Shown piece by piece: positions 1 to 10,570 of a stretch of DNA of 64,000 bases. Where the stretch lies: positions 1-64,000 of the forward strand of contig NZ_JNIZ01000003.1 in NCBI RefSeq assembly GCF_000701485.1, in the 5' to 3' direction. Within the stretch, counting starts at the first letter, position 1. Each line of letters starts with the position of its first letter. The notes under the pieces were generated by a model that saw only the letters and a list, made by a program, of their open reading frames with translations, searched no databases and had not been told where the DNA came from. The stretch is from Mycoplasmopsis sturni DSM 22021 (GTDB lineage Bacteria; Bacillota_I; Bacilli_A; Mycoplasmatales; Metamycoplasmataceae). Position numbers and translations under genes: made by a program.

Positions 1-178
<178 letters not shown>

Positions 179-180
179 TT

Positions 181-377
181 GACTGTCATGTATTTTGTGT
201 ATATCTAGTTTTCAAAGAACTTGTTTGCTTTTTTCGTTGCTAAATTATTATAACATCAAAAGAATTTTTTTCAAAACATTTTTTTGAATTTTTTTAATTC
301 TTTTTTTACTTAGTTAGCTTCGCGTCTTAAAGCGTAATATTATTATAATACAAAAAATAAAAAGTCAAATATTTTTT
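181..377 (-). promoter_or_regulatory. rRNA promoter and pre-16S leader
   Basis: No gene lies here. On the minus strand a -10 box TATAAT (342-347) is preceded by TTGACT (363-368) with a 15-nt spacer. The leader contains TTCTTTGAAAACT (near 203-217), a conserved pre-16S leader motif in Firmicutes and Mollicutes that usually takes part in RNase III processing. The promoter sits just downstream of the recO stop codon (378-380), so rRNA initiation starts at the end of recO. Promoter assignment is by motif only. Confidence 0.6.
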
Positions 378-1052
378 TTAAATTTTAAATAACTTTTTTG
401 AAAGATTATAACTATGTCCATAAAACCAAATTTCAGATATAATTGATGGATCATATTTCTTAAGGAAGACTAAAGGTTTTGTATATATATAGTAACAATG
501 CTCTAAAGCATACCTTGACATATACTTTCCACGGTGATGCAATGTACACAAAAAACCACCTTCTTCAAAATTAAAAGTTGTTAATTTAGTAGTCTTATTA
601 CATTTAGCACAATGTCAATATGACAATCTAGCTCCAAAATGAACTAGTCCATGCATATATATAATAATTAAAATAGCATTTAAATTTTCTTTAATGGATT
701 TTTCAATCAAATGTTGATATAGTTTTACCAAATAATTAGGTTCTTGAATTTGTTGAAAAAATTTATAGCACTTTTGATAAAAAGCAACAATATCAAGATC
801 AATTACTTCAAAGCGATCTATTTTGGTTGCTTTTTTGAGTCTTCCAATACCTTCAGGAAAACGAGAAGCAAAGTACTCTAATTTGACAACTGCACCAGGA
901 ATTAAATTATTTCTATTTTTGGATGTTAAATTTTCAAGTCCAAAAGCCCGCAACTTAAACATACCATTATCAGTAATAAATGAAGTAATAAAATTATTAT
1001 CACTTACTTTTTGATAACCAAGATAAACTCCATTAATAAAAGATGTACCCAT
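378..1052 (-). CDS. recO: DNA repair protein RecO
   Basis: The 224-aa product fits RecO, the recombination mediator that loads RecA with RecR in gap repair. The N-terminus (GTSFINGVYLGYQKVSDNN) has the OB-fold start seen in RecO, and the C-terminal part has a zinc-finger-like CAKC motif followed by EEGGFLC and H. One in-frame TGA is read as Trp just before that motif. I chose the ATG at 1050-1052: the upstream ATG at 1106 lies inside the rpsO terminator hairpin. No clear Shine-Dalgarno sequence precedes the chosen start, so the start is moderately certain. It follows rpsO on the same strand but behind a terminator. Confidence 0.82.
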
Positions 1053-1090
1053 AATATTTAATATTTTATTAAATTCAATGTTAGAAAAAT

Positions 1091-1120
1091 ATAAAAAAGC
1101 AACCAATTTTGGTTGCTTTA
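1091..1120 (-). terminator. rpsO terminator
   Basis: A perfect stem AAAGCAACC/GGTTGCTTT (1096-1104 with 1111-1119) with a 6-nt loop is followed on the minus strand by a short T run. It begins 3 nt after the rpsO stop codon. Confidence 0.85.
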
Positions 1121-1122
1121 AA

Positions 1123-1389
1123 TTATTTACGAATGTTAAGTTCTTCTAAACATCTAGCGTATTCAGCTGGGTTAGTTTTCTTAAGGTGTGCTAATAAGGT
1201 TTTACGTTGTGAAATTTTTGCTAAAAATCCTCTTTTTGAATGGTTATCTTTAGGATTTTGTTTGAAGTGAGGTTTTAAAAGCTCGATATCTTCAGTTAAA
1301 ATAGCAATTTGAACAAATGTATTCCCTGTATCTTTAGCATTTTTTCCATATTTAGCAACTAATTCAGCTTTTCTTTGTTTTGAAACCAT
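1123..1389 (-). CDS. rpsO: 30S ribosomal protein S15
   Basis: The 88-aa protein has the usual S15 length and shows the family signature, including the DNHSKRGFLAKISQRKTLLAHLKK region near residues 48-71 that contacts 16S rRNA helices 20-22. The start ATG is preceded by AAAGGAGAA. A candidate -10 TATAAT lies at 1486-1491 on the minus strand in the 111-nt gap to ribF, and the gene has its own terminator, so it is probably a single-gene unit. Confidence 0.97.
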   Translation of the reverse strand: MVSKQRKAELVAKYGKNAKDTGNTFVQIAILTEDIELLKPHFKQNPKDNHSKRGFLAKISQRKTLLAHLKKTNPAEYARCLEELNIRK

Positions 1390-1500
1390 AATTTCTCCTT
1401 TGAATTATGTTTTAAACCTAGCTTAAAAATCCTCTAAACCAAGTCTAAAATTTGTGTTTACTTTAAAAATTTAATTAGTGAATTAATTATACTACAAACT

Positions 1501-2337
1501 TTATTTTTTCACGAATTTGTCAATGAAATAATTCTTAGCTTGAAGGATGTCTTGTTCGAAAATTTGATCTTGGGCTTTTTGGGTAATTAATCTTATTGTA
1601 TGCAAGACTTCAATAAGCACTTGTTTGTTGTTACTAAAATTATTTTTAGCATCAATGAGCAAAATCTGGCGTTGATTTTCAAAATTAATATGCAAAATTG
1701 CAAAATAACTTAAAACCCCATCATGCACTAAAGCATTATAAATACCAGAATGCATTGAAGCAAGTTTTTCATGAACTTGCAACAAAGTTTTGCCTTTAAT
1801 TTTAGCTCCAAAAGAATAATTCTCTACCAATAAAATATTTAATAAATCAATTTGACCATACTCTAATAAATTTTTTAAGTGAGAAGTTGAAATTTTAACA
1901 TTTTTAAATTTGTATAAATCATTTAAAAAAACTTCTGCACTAGTGAATTTTTGAATATCACTAGCTTGATAGTGAGCATTTTTGCCAAAACGAAAGTCTT
2001 TACCAACTGAAATAGTTAAATGATGAGCATTTTGGACAATTTTGCTAAGGAAATCCTTCCCATCTAGTTGCGAGATTTCATTAAAATTCAATTCAATTGC
2101 TGCATCAAATCCTTGTGATGCTAGCAAAGTGTATTTAGCGTAATTATCCGTAAAAATTTGACCATTAAATTTAGGCATACCTAATTCATTATTAAAAGTA
2201 ACTATGATTTTACGGCCAGGATTATTTCGGATATTTTTAAAAAGTTGGTAATGACCAATATGAAAGGACTCAAAAGATCCAATAATAAAGTTATCGCCAT
2301 CTTGAGCTTGAAAATTATTTAACTTATAAATATCCAT
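1501..2337 (-). CDS. ribF: RibF-type FAD synthetase with degenerate riboflavin kinase domain
   Basis: The protein (278 aa) makes FAD from FMN and ATP in the RibF family. The N-terminal nucleotidyltransferase domain has the GSFESFHIGHYQLF motif (residues 21-34), matching the family G-N/S-F-D-x-x-H-x-G-H signature, and an ISTSHLKNLL segment like the family SSTxIRxxL. The C-terminal half has the riboflavin-kinase position, but the G-R-T-x-G-F-P-T-A-N motif for flavin and Mg-ATP is replaced by KGKTLLQVHEKLAS, so kinase activity is doubtful. Its ATG overlaps the stop of the upstream HAD gene (TAATG), implying translational coupling. Confidence 0.85.
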   Translation of the reverse strand: MDIYKLNNFQAQDGDNFIIGSFESFHIGHYQLFKNIRNNPGRKIIVTFNNELGMPKFNGQIFTDNYAKYTLLASQGFDAAIELNFNEISQLDGKDFLSKIVQNAHHLTISVGKDFRFGKNAHYQASDIQKFTSAEVFLNDLYKFKNVKISTSHLKNLLEYGQIDLLNILLVENYSFGAKIKGKTLLQVHEKLASMHSGIYNALVHDGVLSYFAILHINFENQRQILLIDAKNNFSNNKQVLIEVLHTIRLITQKAQDQIFEQDILQAKNYFIDKFVKK

Positions 2338-3143
2338 TAGATAATTTTTAAATCCTTTAAAGCAAAATACACACCGTCTTCTTCAACACTTTTGGTAACT
2401 AAATTAGCAATTTGTTTAACTTCATCTGAAGAATTTCCCATAGCAATGGCATAGCCGGATAAACTTAGCATATCAAGATCATTGTGTCCATCGCCAAAGG
2501 CAATTACACTTTGGTTTTGAAACCCTAAATTACTTAATAAATTTTTTATTGCCGTTCCTTTTGAGACATTTAAGTTACTAATAAATGCTCCGCGGTTTCA
2601 AAAAGAAGATAAAGTTAAATTAAGATTATGTTTTTTGAAAAATTCATCAAGAAAAGATTTTTTATCCAAAAAATGTTCGTCTCTAATTTCAATAAAAAAT
2701 AAATTTTCTTTGGCAATTTCTTTGCGATTGTACAATTTAATTTTTTCTGCAAAAGGGGCAAAATATCAATGCTTTTTATTAAAAGTTTCACTAGCATAAG
2801 CATAATCTTTAGATAAAACAATGATTCCTTGAAAAATTTCTGATAATTCATCAAATAAAAGCTTCACTTCATCTTTATTCAAAAAGTTATTATATAAATA
2901 ATCTTGTTTTTGAAATTCTCACACAAAAGCTCCGTTAGCTCCAATTAGATAATCAACATATTGCAATTGCTCACAAAAATCAAGCATAGAAACAAAATCT
3001 CTTGCCGTAGCTATGGCAATCTTAATTCCTTTTTGATGCAATTTTTCAAAAGATCATTTAATTTTGTCACTAAAAGTGAGCGAATCTTTTTTTAAAATTG
3101 TTCCATCAACATCAAAGATTGCAATTCGAGGAGTAAAAGACAT
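2337..3143 (-). CDS. HAD-superfamily Cof-type phosphatase (copy 2)
   Basis: This 268-aa protein is a Cof-type (HAD subclass IIB) hydrolase, a cytosolic sugar-phosphate or nucleotide-phosphate phosphatase of unknown substrate. Motif I is DVDGTIL near residue 11 (nucleophile Asp and general acid Asp), motif II is ATAR, and motif III/IV is FGDGHNDLDML near residue 215. It needs in-frame TGA codons read as Trp. Start and stop overlap its neighbours by one base each (TAATG), so it is translated between the other Cof protein and ribF. It is a tandem paralog of the next gene. Confidence 0.88.
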
Positions 3144-3958
3144 TAAATTAATCCTAGTTCTTTAAGTTTAAGGTACACACCTTGATATTCACAATCTAAA
3201 GCAACTGCTTGAGCAACATTTTTTAATTTTTGAGATGCTCTTTCCATAGCAACTCCAAAGCCAGCATCACGAATCATTTCAAAGTCATTTGAAGAATCTC
3301 CAAAAGCAATTAAATTATCCATTTTTAAATTTAATCGATCACAAAGAACTTGCAGAGTCGCTGATTTGTTAATTCCTTTAGGCGAAATAAACAATCCTCT
3401 ACTTCAAATTGAATTCACTTCCATTGATAAACCTTTTTTATCAATAAATGATTGAATTTTGTCAATTAATTCTTTTGGATTCTCGCGATTAATAGTAATT
3501 AAATATAAATTGTCAGTGCTTAAAAGTTCTTCTTCGAAATCATAGTAATTATGAACATTAGGACGAATAAATCAAGAATCTGTATTTAATCCTTCTGATT
3601 TAAAAACTTTGTCAAAATCTGAAATTGAAAACCCTTGAATTTCAGATTTAAACTCATTATAAAGCTCAATAACTTCTTCCTTATTTAAGGTCTTTTTATA
3701 AACAAATTCTTTATTAGCCACATCTCAAATAAATGAGCCATTAGCTCCAATAAAGTAATCCACTGGTGCTAATTTTTCCAAAAAATCCCCAATAGTTGCA
3801 AATTCCCTAGCAGTGGCAATAACAGTTACAATTCCATTCTTTTTTAATTCACCAAACATTTGGCGAGTTTCAATTGGAAATCCTAAATGGGTATTTGGCA
3901 ATAAAGTTCCATCCACATCAAAAGCAGCAATTTTAATAATATCCTGAAGTGTTCTCAT
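3143..3958 (-). CDS. HAD-superfamily Cof-type phosphatase (copy 1)
   Basis: The 271-aa product has the Cof-type HAD layout: DVDGTLLP near residue 14, ATAREFATIGDFLEKL with a motif-II Thr, and FGDSSNDFEMI near residue 216 for Mg binding. A cap domain of type IIB sits between. It shares gene order and sequence pattern (TAR-F, YFIGANGSF, INKS/VSKG) with the adjacent copy, which indicates tandem duplication. It lies 2 nt from truB and overlaps the following HAD start by one base. Substrate cannot be told from sequence. Confidence 0.88.
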
Positions 3959-3960
3959 AT

Positions 3961-4794
3961 TTAAATCCTTTCTTGAAAGACTTTTTTAGGATAATAAAAG
4001 CCTTTTTCTATCATACCAACTGATAGTACCAATTCCTTATTGACCATTAAATATAGTCCATTGGGTTTTTGAATTTTAATTCTTGCTCCATTTTTGAGCT
4101 CTTTTTTATAACTTTCTTGATAATCAATTTTCGGTAAATCAATTAATTGTTCAAAGGGAATTTCTTGTATTGATTCTTCTTGCATACCATCTATATCAAT
4201 ATCACCAATTGCAGTTCGCACTAGTGAAGTCATTACGCAATGAGTTCCTAAAAGTTGAGCAATATCACGCAAAACTGAACGAACATATCCTCCAGCGCTA
4301 ATTTGTAATTTAATAGTAAAGGTAAAATATGATTCAATAAAGTCGATTAATTCTAATTCAAAAATTTCAATTTTTTGTTTTTTTAATGAAAAATCTACAC
4401 CTTGACGAACTAAGTCATAAGCTCTATTTCCGTTGATTTTTTTAGCACTTACTTTAGGCGGAATTTGCTCAGTATATTGTTTGACTTTATTGATAGCATT
4501 TTGAAGTTTTGCCTGGTCTATTTTGATTTTAGGGTGTTCAATTAAGTCAACTTGATAATTATCCAAAGTTTCACTAGAATAAAAAAGCTTAGCTTGAGCA
4601 ATATAAGTTTTTTTTGAATCTTTGAGATATTGCAATAACTTGGTGTCATCTTCGGTAGCCAAAATCATCAACCCGCTTGCCATTGGATCTAATGTTCCAT
4701 TGTGCCCGATTTTGGAAGTACCTAATGAACGACCAATTTTGCGAATTTGAGAGTTTGAAAAAACCCCACTTGGTTTATAGTATTTCAAAAACAT
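3961..4794 (-). CDS. truB: tRNA pseudouridine(55) synthase
   Basis: TruB makes pseudouridine 55 in the T-loop of tRNAs. The catalytic motif GHNGTLDPMASGLM is present with the nucleophilic Asp at about residue 36, and the KPSG motif is near residue 7. At 277 aa the protein has the usual length, with a short C-terminal PUA-like tail. The start is preceded by AAAGGGG. It heads a minus-strand group with the two HAD genes and ribF; truB-ribF proximity is common in Firmicutes. Confidence 0.95.
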   Translation of the reverse strand: MFLKYYKPSGVFSNSQIRKIGRSLGTSKIGHNGTLDPMASGLMILATEDDTKLLQYLKDSKKTYIAQAKLFYSSETLDNYQVDLIEHPKIKIDQAKLQNAINKVKQYTEQIPPKVSAKKINGNRAYDLVRQGVDFSLKKQKIEIFELELIDFIESYFTFTIKLQISAGGYVRSVLRDIAQLLGTHCVMTSLVRTAIGDIDIDGMQEESIQEIPFEQLIDLPKIDYQESYKKELKNGARIKIQKPNGLYLMVNKELVLSVGMIEKGFYYPKKVFQERI

Positions 4795-4888
4795 ATAACC
4801 CCTTTGTTTAAGTATTTCAATTTTACTAAAAAATGCCTTGCTTTTTAGAATTTATCAATACTTGGACTAATTTATTTTTAACTAAATA

Positions 4889-4934
4889 ATGCTATAATAT
4901 AAAGAAATATTAGGTAATATTGTAGGAAAATTAT
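4889..4934 (+). promoter_or_regulatory. gmk operon promoter and ribosome binding site
   Basis: An extended -10 element TGC-TATAAT (4890-4898) lies about 38 nt before the gmk ATG. No good -35 is seen at the standard distance. A TAGGA Shine-Dalgarno-like sequence (4923-4927) precedes the start. It should drive gmk-PP2C-pknB-rsgA-rpe. Confidence 0.6.
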
Positions 4935-4935
4935 T

Positions 4936-5559
4936 ATGAAGGATAAAAAGAAACCAATTATTATTTTCACAGGTCCAAGTGGAGTTGGCAAAGGAACTAT
5001 TGAAAGATATTTATTTGATTTTGAAGAATTAAATTTATCTTTGTCTTGCTCCGCTACTACAAGAGCGCCTCGACAAGGTGAGCTTAATGGAATTCATTAT
5101 CACTTTATTAGCGTTGATGAATTTAGAAATAAAATTAAGTCACGTAAATTAATTGAATTCTCATATCACTTCAATAATTACTATGGTACCTTATATTCTG
5201 AACTGGATAAAATTCACAAAAAAAATAAAGTTCCTATGCTAGAAATAGAAACACGGGGAGCTAAACAAATTATCGAAAAATTTTCACAAAATAATGATGA
5301 CCAAGAAAAATACAATTTAATTACTATTTTTCTTGGTCCTCCATCAATAGATGATCTTAGAAAAAGAATTATCAATCGCGGAACAGAGTCACCAGAAGTT
5401 ATGAAAACTCGTCTTAAAAAAGCCGAAGAAGAAATTGCTGAATCTGCTATTTTTAAGTACAAAATTATTAACGATATCCCTGAACGTGCAGCAAATGAAA
5501 TTAGAGAAATTTTACACAAGGAACTAGGGATTGATGAAACACTACCAAAAGTCAATTAA
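4936..5559 (+). CDS. gmk: Guanylate kinase
   Basis: Gmk phosphorylates GMP to GDP with ATP. The P-loop GPSGVGKGT is at residues 13-21, and SATTRAPRQGE with EFSYHFNNYYGT forms the GMP-binding part. The 207-aa length is typical. The gene starts a plus-strand operon and its 3' end overlaps the start of the PP2C gene by 26 nt. Confidence 0.97.
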   Translation: MKDKKKPIIIFTGPSGVGKGTIERYLFDFEELNLSLSCSATTRAPRQGELNGIHYHFISVDEFRNKIKSRKLIEFSYHFNNYYGTLYSELDKIHKKNKVPMLEIETRGAKQIIEKFSQNNDDQEKYNLITIFLGPPSIDDLRKRIINRGTESPEVMKTRLKKAEEEIAESAIFKYKIINDIPERAANEIREILHKELGIDETLPKVN

Positions 5560-6295
5560 AAATGATTTTCGCCTCAAAAATGACGACAGAATTGGAGTCT
5601 TTGAAAAAGAAGGCGCTTTTTTATTTATGATTTGCGATGGTATTGGCGGATATGAAGGCGGAGACCAAGCTGCTTCAATAGTTGTCCGTGATTTTGGCGA
5701 GAACTTTCAAAACAAACTAACAAACTTTGATTTTGTTTTTGTTCAAAACTGAATAGATCAAGTTGTTGCAGAAACTAAAAAAAACATTAAAAAGGTTGCC
5801 GAAAATAATCCAAAACTCAAAAACATGGGCACAACATTATCTGGACTTTTGCTTTTTGTAAACCAAAAAACAGGAGTAATTTTTAACTGCGGAGATTCTC
5901 GCACATACGTTTTAAGCAACTATAAGCTCGTGCAAGCCACTAGAGATAATAACGTAATGAATAAAATGATTGACGAAGGTTTTCCTGAAGAAGTTGCGAG
6001 AAATTTTTTAAAATCTAATTACTTAACATCAGCAATTGGTCTTAATATAAGTGCTGAAATTCAATGCGAAGAAATCGTTCCTGAAATTTATCAAAAAATA
6101 GACAAAATCTTAATCACAAGTGATGGAATTCACGATTATATTTACCATTCAGAAATCCAATACATCATGAACCAAGATAAAGAACCAAAACAAATAGTTG
6201 ATCAACTAATAGAAACAGCTAAATTAGCACATTCTACTGACAATATTAGTGCAATTGTGATCCAATTTGGAGAAAATCATGACAAAACAAAATAA
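5534..6295 (+). CDS. PP2C-type Ser/Thr protein phosphatase
   Basis: This 253-aa PP2C (PrpC/Stp) phosphatase should reverse phosphorylation by the neighbouring kinase. Metal-binding motifs are visible in order: DDRIG near residue 18, CDGIGGYEGGD near residue 34, GTTLSG, NCGDSRTY, SDGIHDYI near residue 197 and DNISAIVI near residue 236. One internal TGA is read as Trp. I chose the ATG at 5534, with AAGGA at 5518-5522 and AGGGA at 5526-5530, both inside gmk. The 3' end overlaps pknB by 17 nt. The phosphatase-kinase-rsgA-rpe order is the same as in Bacillus. Confidence 0.93.
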
Positions 6296-7283
6296 TTTCA
6301 TTCTTTCTGGCTCAAGTGTTTATGAGCAATATAACATTAAATCAGTAATTGGTTCAGGCGGGATGGGTACGGTATTTCTAGTATCGCCAAAAGATAACCC
6401 CGAAGTTAAATATGCACTAAAATATTACAAAGGCCCTTTACAAGAAGCAAGTGCACATCGTTTTCGTTCTGAAGCTAGCTTATTAAAACAAATTAAAAGT
6501 AAACATATTCCACAATTTTATGATTTTTACGAAGATAATGTTGAAATGTATTATGTAATGGAATATATAGAAGGCCAAACATTAAGTAATTTGATTAAAT
6601 CCAAAGGGCGTTTAGATACTCGAAGAGCAATTAATTATATGGAACAAATTAATGAAGGAATTGGAGAATTACACAATTTTCACATTATTCATCGAGACAT
6701 TAAATCACAAAATATTATGGTAACAAAAGACCAACAAATTAAAATTGTAGACCTTGGAATTTCTCTTGCACCGGGAAGCCAAAGATTAACTCAAACACGT
6801 ATGGTTGTTTGTTCTCCGTATTATGCAGCTCCTGAAATTCATGAAAAAGTGACAAAAGCCGTTGATATTTATGCTTTAGGAATTGTTTTTTATGAAATGC
6901 TTACCGGCAAATATCCATTTAATGGAAAAAACGAGGTTGAAACAATTAAAATGCACAAAGAAAAACAATTCCCAAATATTCGCAACTCAATTGATGTGCC
7001 TTGATCTATTTTTAACATTATTGCTCGAGCCGTGGCTAAAGATTATAAAAAACGTTATAAGTCCGTTTGAGAATTTAATAAAGACTTAAGAGAAGCAATT
7101 ACTCCAAGCAAAAAATTACAAGGACCAATTGATCCTGTAACATTGCAATTTAAAAAAACTAAATTTGAATTTTTAGCTACTAATAAATTTCTTTTTATCG
7201 CTTTATTGCTTGTTATTACTATTTTAGTAGTTGCTATAATTATAATTTTATTTGTTTATCCAGGAGTGTTTTATGCAGGGTAA
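6279..7283 (+). CDS. pknB: Membrane Ser/Thr protein kinase, PknB/PrkC type, without PASTA domains
   Basis: The 334-aa protein is a Hanks-type kinase: glycine-rich loop GSGGMGTV (residues 25-32), catalytic Lys48 in ALKYY, HRDIKSQNIM with Asp140, DLG (158-160, in place of DFG) and APE (184-186). TGA codons near the end are Trp. A single C-terminal membrane helix (about residues 304-328) is followed by only a few residues, so the PASTA muropeptide sensors of walled relatives are absent, as expected for an organism without peptidoglycan. The start ATG has GGAG 6 nt upstream. Confidence 0.93.
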
Positions 7284-8106
7284 AATTTTTAATATTAACT
7301 CAGGAATTTATACAATTGTAGATGAAAATAACATTGAGCATAAAATTCCTGGTGCTGGAAAACTTAGGTACCAAAATATAACCCCTCTTGTAGGTGATAA
7401 TGTAATTTTTCAAAATGGTCAACTAATAGAGGTTCTCGAGCGTAAAAACGAGTTTATTCGCCCTAAAGTCGCTAATGTTGATCAAATGATTTTACTAATG
7501 TCTTTTAAAGAGCCTGAATTTAGTTCATTTCTTTTGGATAAATACTTAGCAATTGTGGAAGCTAAAAAAATTCATCCAATTTTATTTTTTACAAAAACTG
7601 ATTTAACAACTAATTTTTACTGAGCTGAGGTTTATCAAAAAATGGGATACCAAGTTTATTTAATTGATAATCAAAATCCAAAATACTTAAATAAAATAAA
7701 AAATTTATTCAAAAACAAATACTCAGTATTTATGGGGCAAACAGGAGTAGGTAAGACAACAACTATTAACAAAATTAGTAACAATAACTACCAAACACAA
7801 GCAATTTCAAAGGCACTAGGACGAGGAAAACATACCACTAGAACAATTAATATTATTAGTTTTAATGATGGATTTTTAATTGATACACCAGGGTTTTCAT
7901 CACTAGATTTAGATATTAATAAATATCAACTATCAAGAAGTTTTCAAACCTTTGACCAATTGGCTCAAATGTGCAAATTCCGTACTTGTTTACACTTAAA
8001 TGAACCAGAGAATGTTTGTGCAGTTAAACAAAAAATAAACACAGAACAAGTTCCGCAATTTAGGTACGAAAATTATGTAAAATTACAAACACAACTAGAA
8101 AAATAA
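7273..8106 (+). CDS. rsgA: Ribosome small-subunit-dependent GTPase RsgA
   Basis: RsgA is a circularly permuted GTPase that checks late 30S maturation. The G4 motif TKTD (about residues 107-110) precedes G1 GQTGVGKTT (about 155-163) and G3 DTPGF (about 203), which shows the permutation. The C-terminal zinc site reads C-x4-C-x-H-x6-C (CKFRTCLH, then C). An N-terminal OB fold covers the first 65 residues or so. One TGA is Trp. The ATG at 7273 has AGGAG 6 nt upstream and overlaps the end of pknB by 11 nt. Confidence 0.95.
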
Positions 8107-8115
8107 GGAGTAATC

Positions 8116-8802
8116 ATGAAAAAATTTAAAAATAGATTCGTAACACCAAGTTTATTAAATATCGAATCAGAAAAAAGATTAGAAGTAGCAAATACTCTTG
8201 TTAACAATGGCATAAAATGAATTCACTATGACATTATGGATGGACAATTTGTACCAAATACCGCAATAACTCCAGAAGAAATTATTGAAATTGATACTAA
8301 AGGACTTCCTCATTTTAAAGATGCCCATTTAATGGTTAATGATCCGGTTCCATATATTGAACAACTTAGAGATAATGTTGATATTTTTACCGTACACTTT
8401 GAAGCATTAGATGATAACGCTCAAGAAGAGTTCCTTGATTTTCTTCAAAAAACTGAATTTAATATTGGAATGGCTATTAAACCTACAACCAAAGTTAGCG
8501 AAATTAAAAAGTTCTTACCATATCTTAAGTTAGTTCTTGTAATGTCAGTTGAACCTGGAAAAGGTGGGCAAAAATTTATTCCTGAAAGCATTGATAAAAT
8601 CAAGCAATTATCTGAATATCGTTTCACTAAGGGGTTCCCATATCTTATTCAAGTAGACGGAGGAATTAATGATAAAACAGGTCCTGAGTGCTTTAAGGCA
8701 GGAGCTGATGCATGTGTTGCCGGTACATTCTTAGTATTTGAACCAACAAAAGAAAAAATTAATTCTATCTTTGGTATAAAACCAAAAAAATCTAAACAAT
8801 AG
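8116..8802 (+). CDS. rpe: Ribulose-phosphate 3-epimerase
   Basis: Rpe interconverts ribulose 5-phosphate and xylulose 5-phosphate in the pentose-phosphate pathway. Family motifs are HYDIMDGQFVPN near residue 35, DAHLMV, MSVEPGKGGQKFIP and VDGGIN near residue 182, including the metal-ligand His/Asp pairs. Length is 228 aa. AAGGAG lies 5 nt before the ATG, 9 nt after the rsgA stop codon. It is the last gene of the gmk operon. Confidence 0.96.
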
Positions 8803-8826
8803 CAGTGATAAGCTGCTTTTTATTTT
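8801..8826 (+). terminator. rpe terminator
   Basis: The stem AGCAG/CTGCT with a 7-nt loop and a following T-rich tract begins inside the rpe stop codon. Stem strength is modest. Confidence 0.7.
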
Positions 8827-8908
8827 TAAATCATATTTGTGATTCACATGAAAAATGTTAAAATTAAAAGATCAAAAAGAATATTAAAAATAAAGAGCAA
8901 GGAATTTT

Positions 8909-10489
8909 ATGAATAATGCAAATAATGATCAAAAATTAATTGCTAATGCTCCTCTTTATCGTAAAATTGGATTTTTCTCAGCTATTTTAATGGTAATTGG
9001 TTCAGCAATTGGTGCCGGAATTTTCTTTAAATCAAGCACAGTATTATCTAATTCAGGAAATAATTTAATTTTCGCAATCATATCATGAATTGTAGCTGCA
9101 GTTGCAATTGTTGCTCTTGGGCTTGCGCTAATTGAAATTACAAGTTCACAAAATGATAATTTAGGAATGATTGGTTGAAATAAAACCTTTTCAAATAAAC
9201 ACATTTATAAAATGTGTAAAAATTTCATGGTTTTTATTTCTCTTCCTTTAACATACTTTTATATGCCTTTTTATTTTATTATGTCTTTTCAGGATGGTTT
9301 AACTGGATTTGGTCTTCAAAATAATTTTGGAACCAATGTCGATTGATTAATTTGGTTATTAATTGTACTGTTGATTTCAGCCTGATTTATTTTAGTGCCT
9401 GGAATTTTTAGTAAAATCGGAAACTATCATAATTGAGTGATTATGGCTGTGAAGTTTATACCTCTTGTGGTAGCTAGTGTATTAGGATTTGTAGTAATGT
9501 ACATAGAAGGACACGCGGAAAACTTGGACATTACTCACACAAAATGAATTACACAAATTAACCCTGAAACTACTTTCTTTAAAATTAGTCCTTTAATTGG
9601 GATTTTTGGTTCTTTAGCAGCGATTTTCTTTGCCTATGATGGATTTTATTTAACCGCTGGAATTCAAACAGAAATGAAAAATCCTAAAAAATTACCATTG
9701 GCCATTATTATCGGAATTGGAATAATTACGTTCTTATATTTAATAATTGCAATATCAATGTCCCTTGGAACAAAAGGCGGAAGCTTTAGCGGATTTGGGG
9801 ATTGACTCAAATCTAAAAATGCTGGTTGGGTATTTGGTGTTGTTAATATAGCTATAGCCTTTGGTGTGCTCGGGATTATCAATGGTTATTCTATGTGAGG
9901 TCCTAGATTTTTAGAACACTTAATGAAAACTAATGAATTGTATTGTCCGACAAAATGAAAAAATAAATTTAGTGACGAAACTCCAATTATTGGTGGAATC
10001 CTATCAATGATACTCACAATTATTCCTGTGGTGTCTTTAACTATAATTGGAGCCCTTGCTTATATTCCTGGACAAGATTATATTGGTGTTTATGAAAGAG
10101 AAGACTCAAATAGCATGGCTTCTTTATATACCTTTGTTGATTTAATATCTACATGGCTATCAGTCATTGCTTTCATCTTTTTAGCAACTGCAATTATTGG
10201 AGGACTTAAAAATCGCCGAACAAACAAAATCAAAACAGTTAAAAGCAGATTTTTTGTTCCTTCAGCAATTATAGCTATAGTGATTGTTTTTATTTCAATG
10301 ATAATATCAATTATTCAACCCTTTGTTGATTTAGCATTAGCAATTCATTACCAAAATCACGAATCAATCATAGGGAATTTAATGTTAATTATTGTTTTTG
10401 TTGCTTTTCTTATAATTATGCTCATTCCTAGCTTATATGAATGAATAAAGTCCAAACGAACAAAAAAACCAGTCTTTGTAAAGATTTAA
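8909..10489 (+). CDS. APC-superfamily amino-acid permease
   Basis: The 526-aa protein is a multi-span transporter with about 12 hydrophobic segments. The first helix has the APC signature MVIGSAIGAGIFFKSS (near residues 28-43), and FFAYDGFYLTAG matches the helix-6 region of amino-acid and polyamine permeases. Many TGA codons are Trp. The ATG has AAGGAA upstream, and TGT-TAAAAT (8856-8864) is a candidate extended -10. Substrate cannot be assigned. It stands alone between two terminators. Confidence 0.9.
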
Positions 10490-10515
10490 TATCAACTTAG
10501 GTTGATATTTTTAAT
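10490..10515 (+). terminator. Permease gene terminator
   Basis: TATCAAC/GTTGATA with a TTAG loop, followed by TTTTT, directly follows the stop codon. Confidence 0.85.
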
Positions 10516-10570
10516 GTCTTAATAATTTTTTTATTACTTTAAAGTAAAATTTTAATGCAAAAGGAAAAAT

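Noticed and set aside
823-1014. Plus-strand 63-aa frame opposite recO
   Set aside because: It lies wholly inside recO on the other strand and has no ribosome binding site or recognisable protein.
1053-1106. Longer start for recO at 1106
   Set aside because: The ATG lies inside the rpsO terminator hairpin and no Shine-Dalgarno motif precedes it.
2615-2854. Minus-strand 79-aa Leu/Lys-rich frame
   Set aside because: It is a shifted frame within the Cof-type HAD gene, whose own frame has all HAD motifs.
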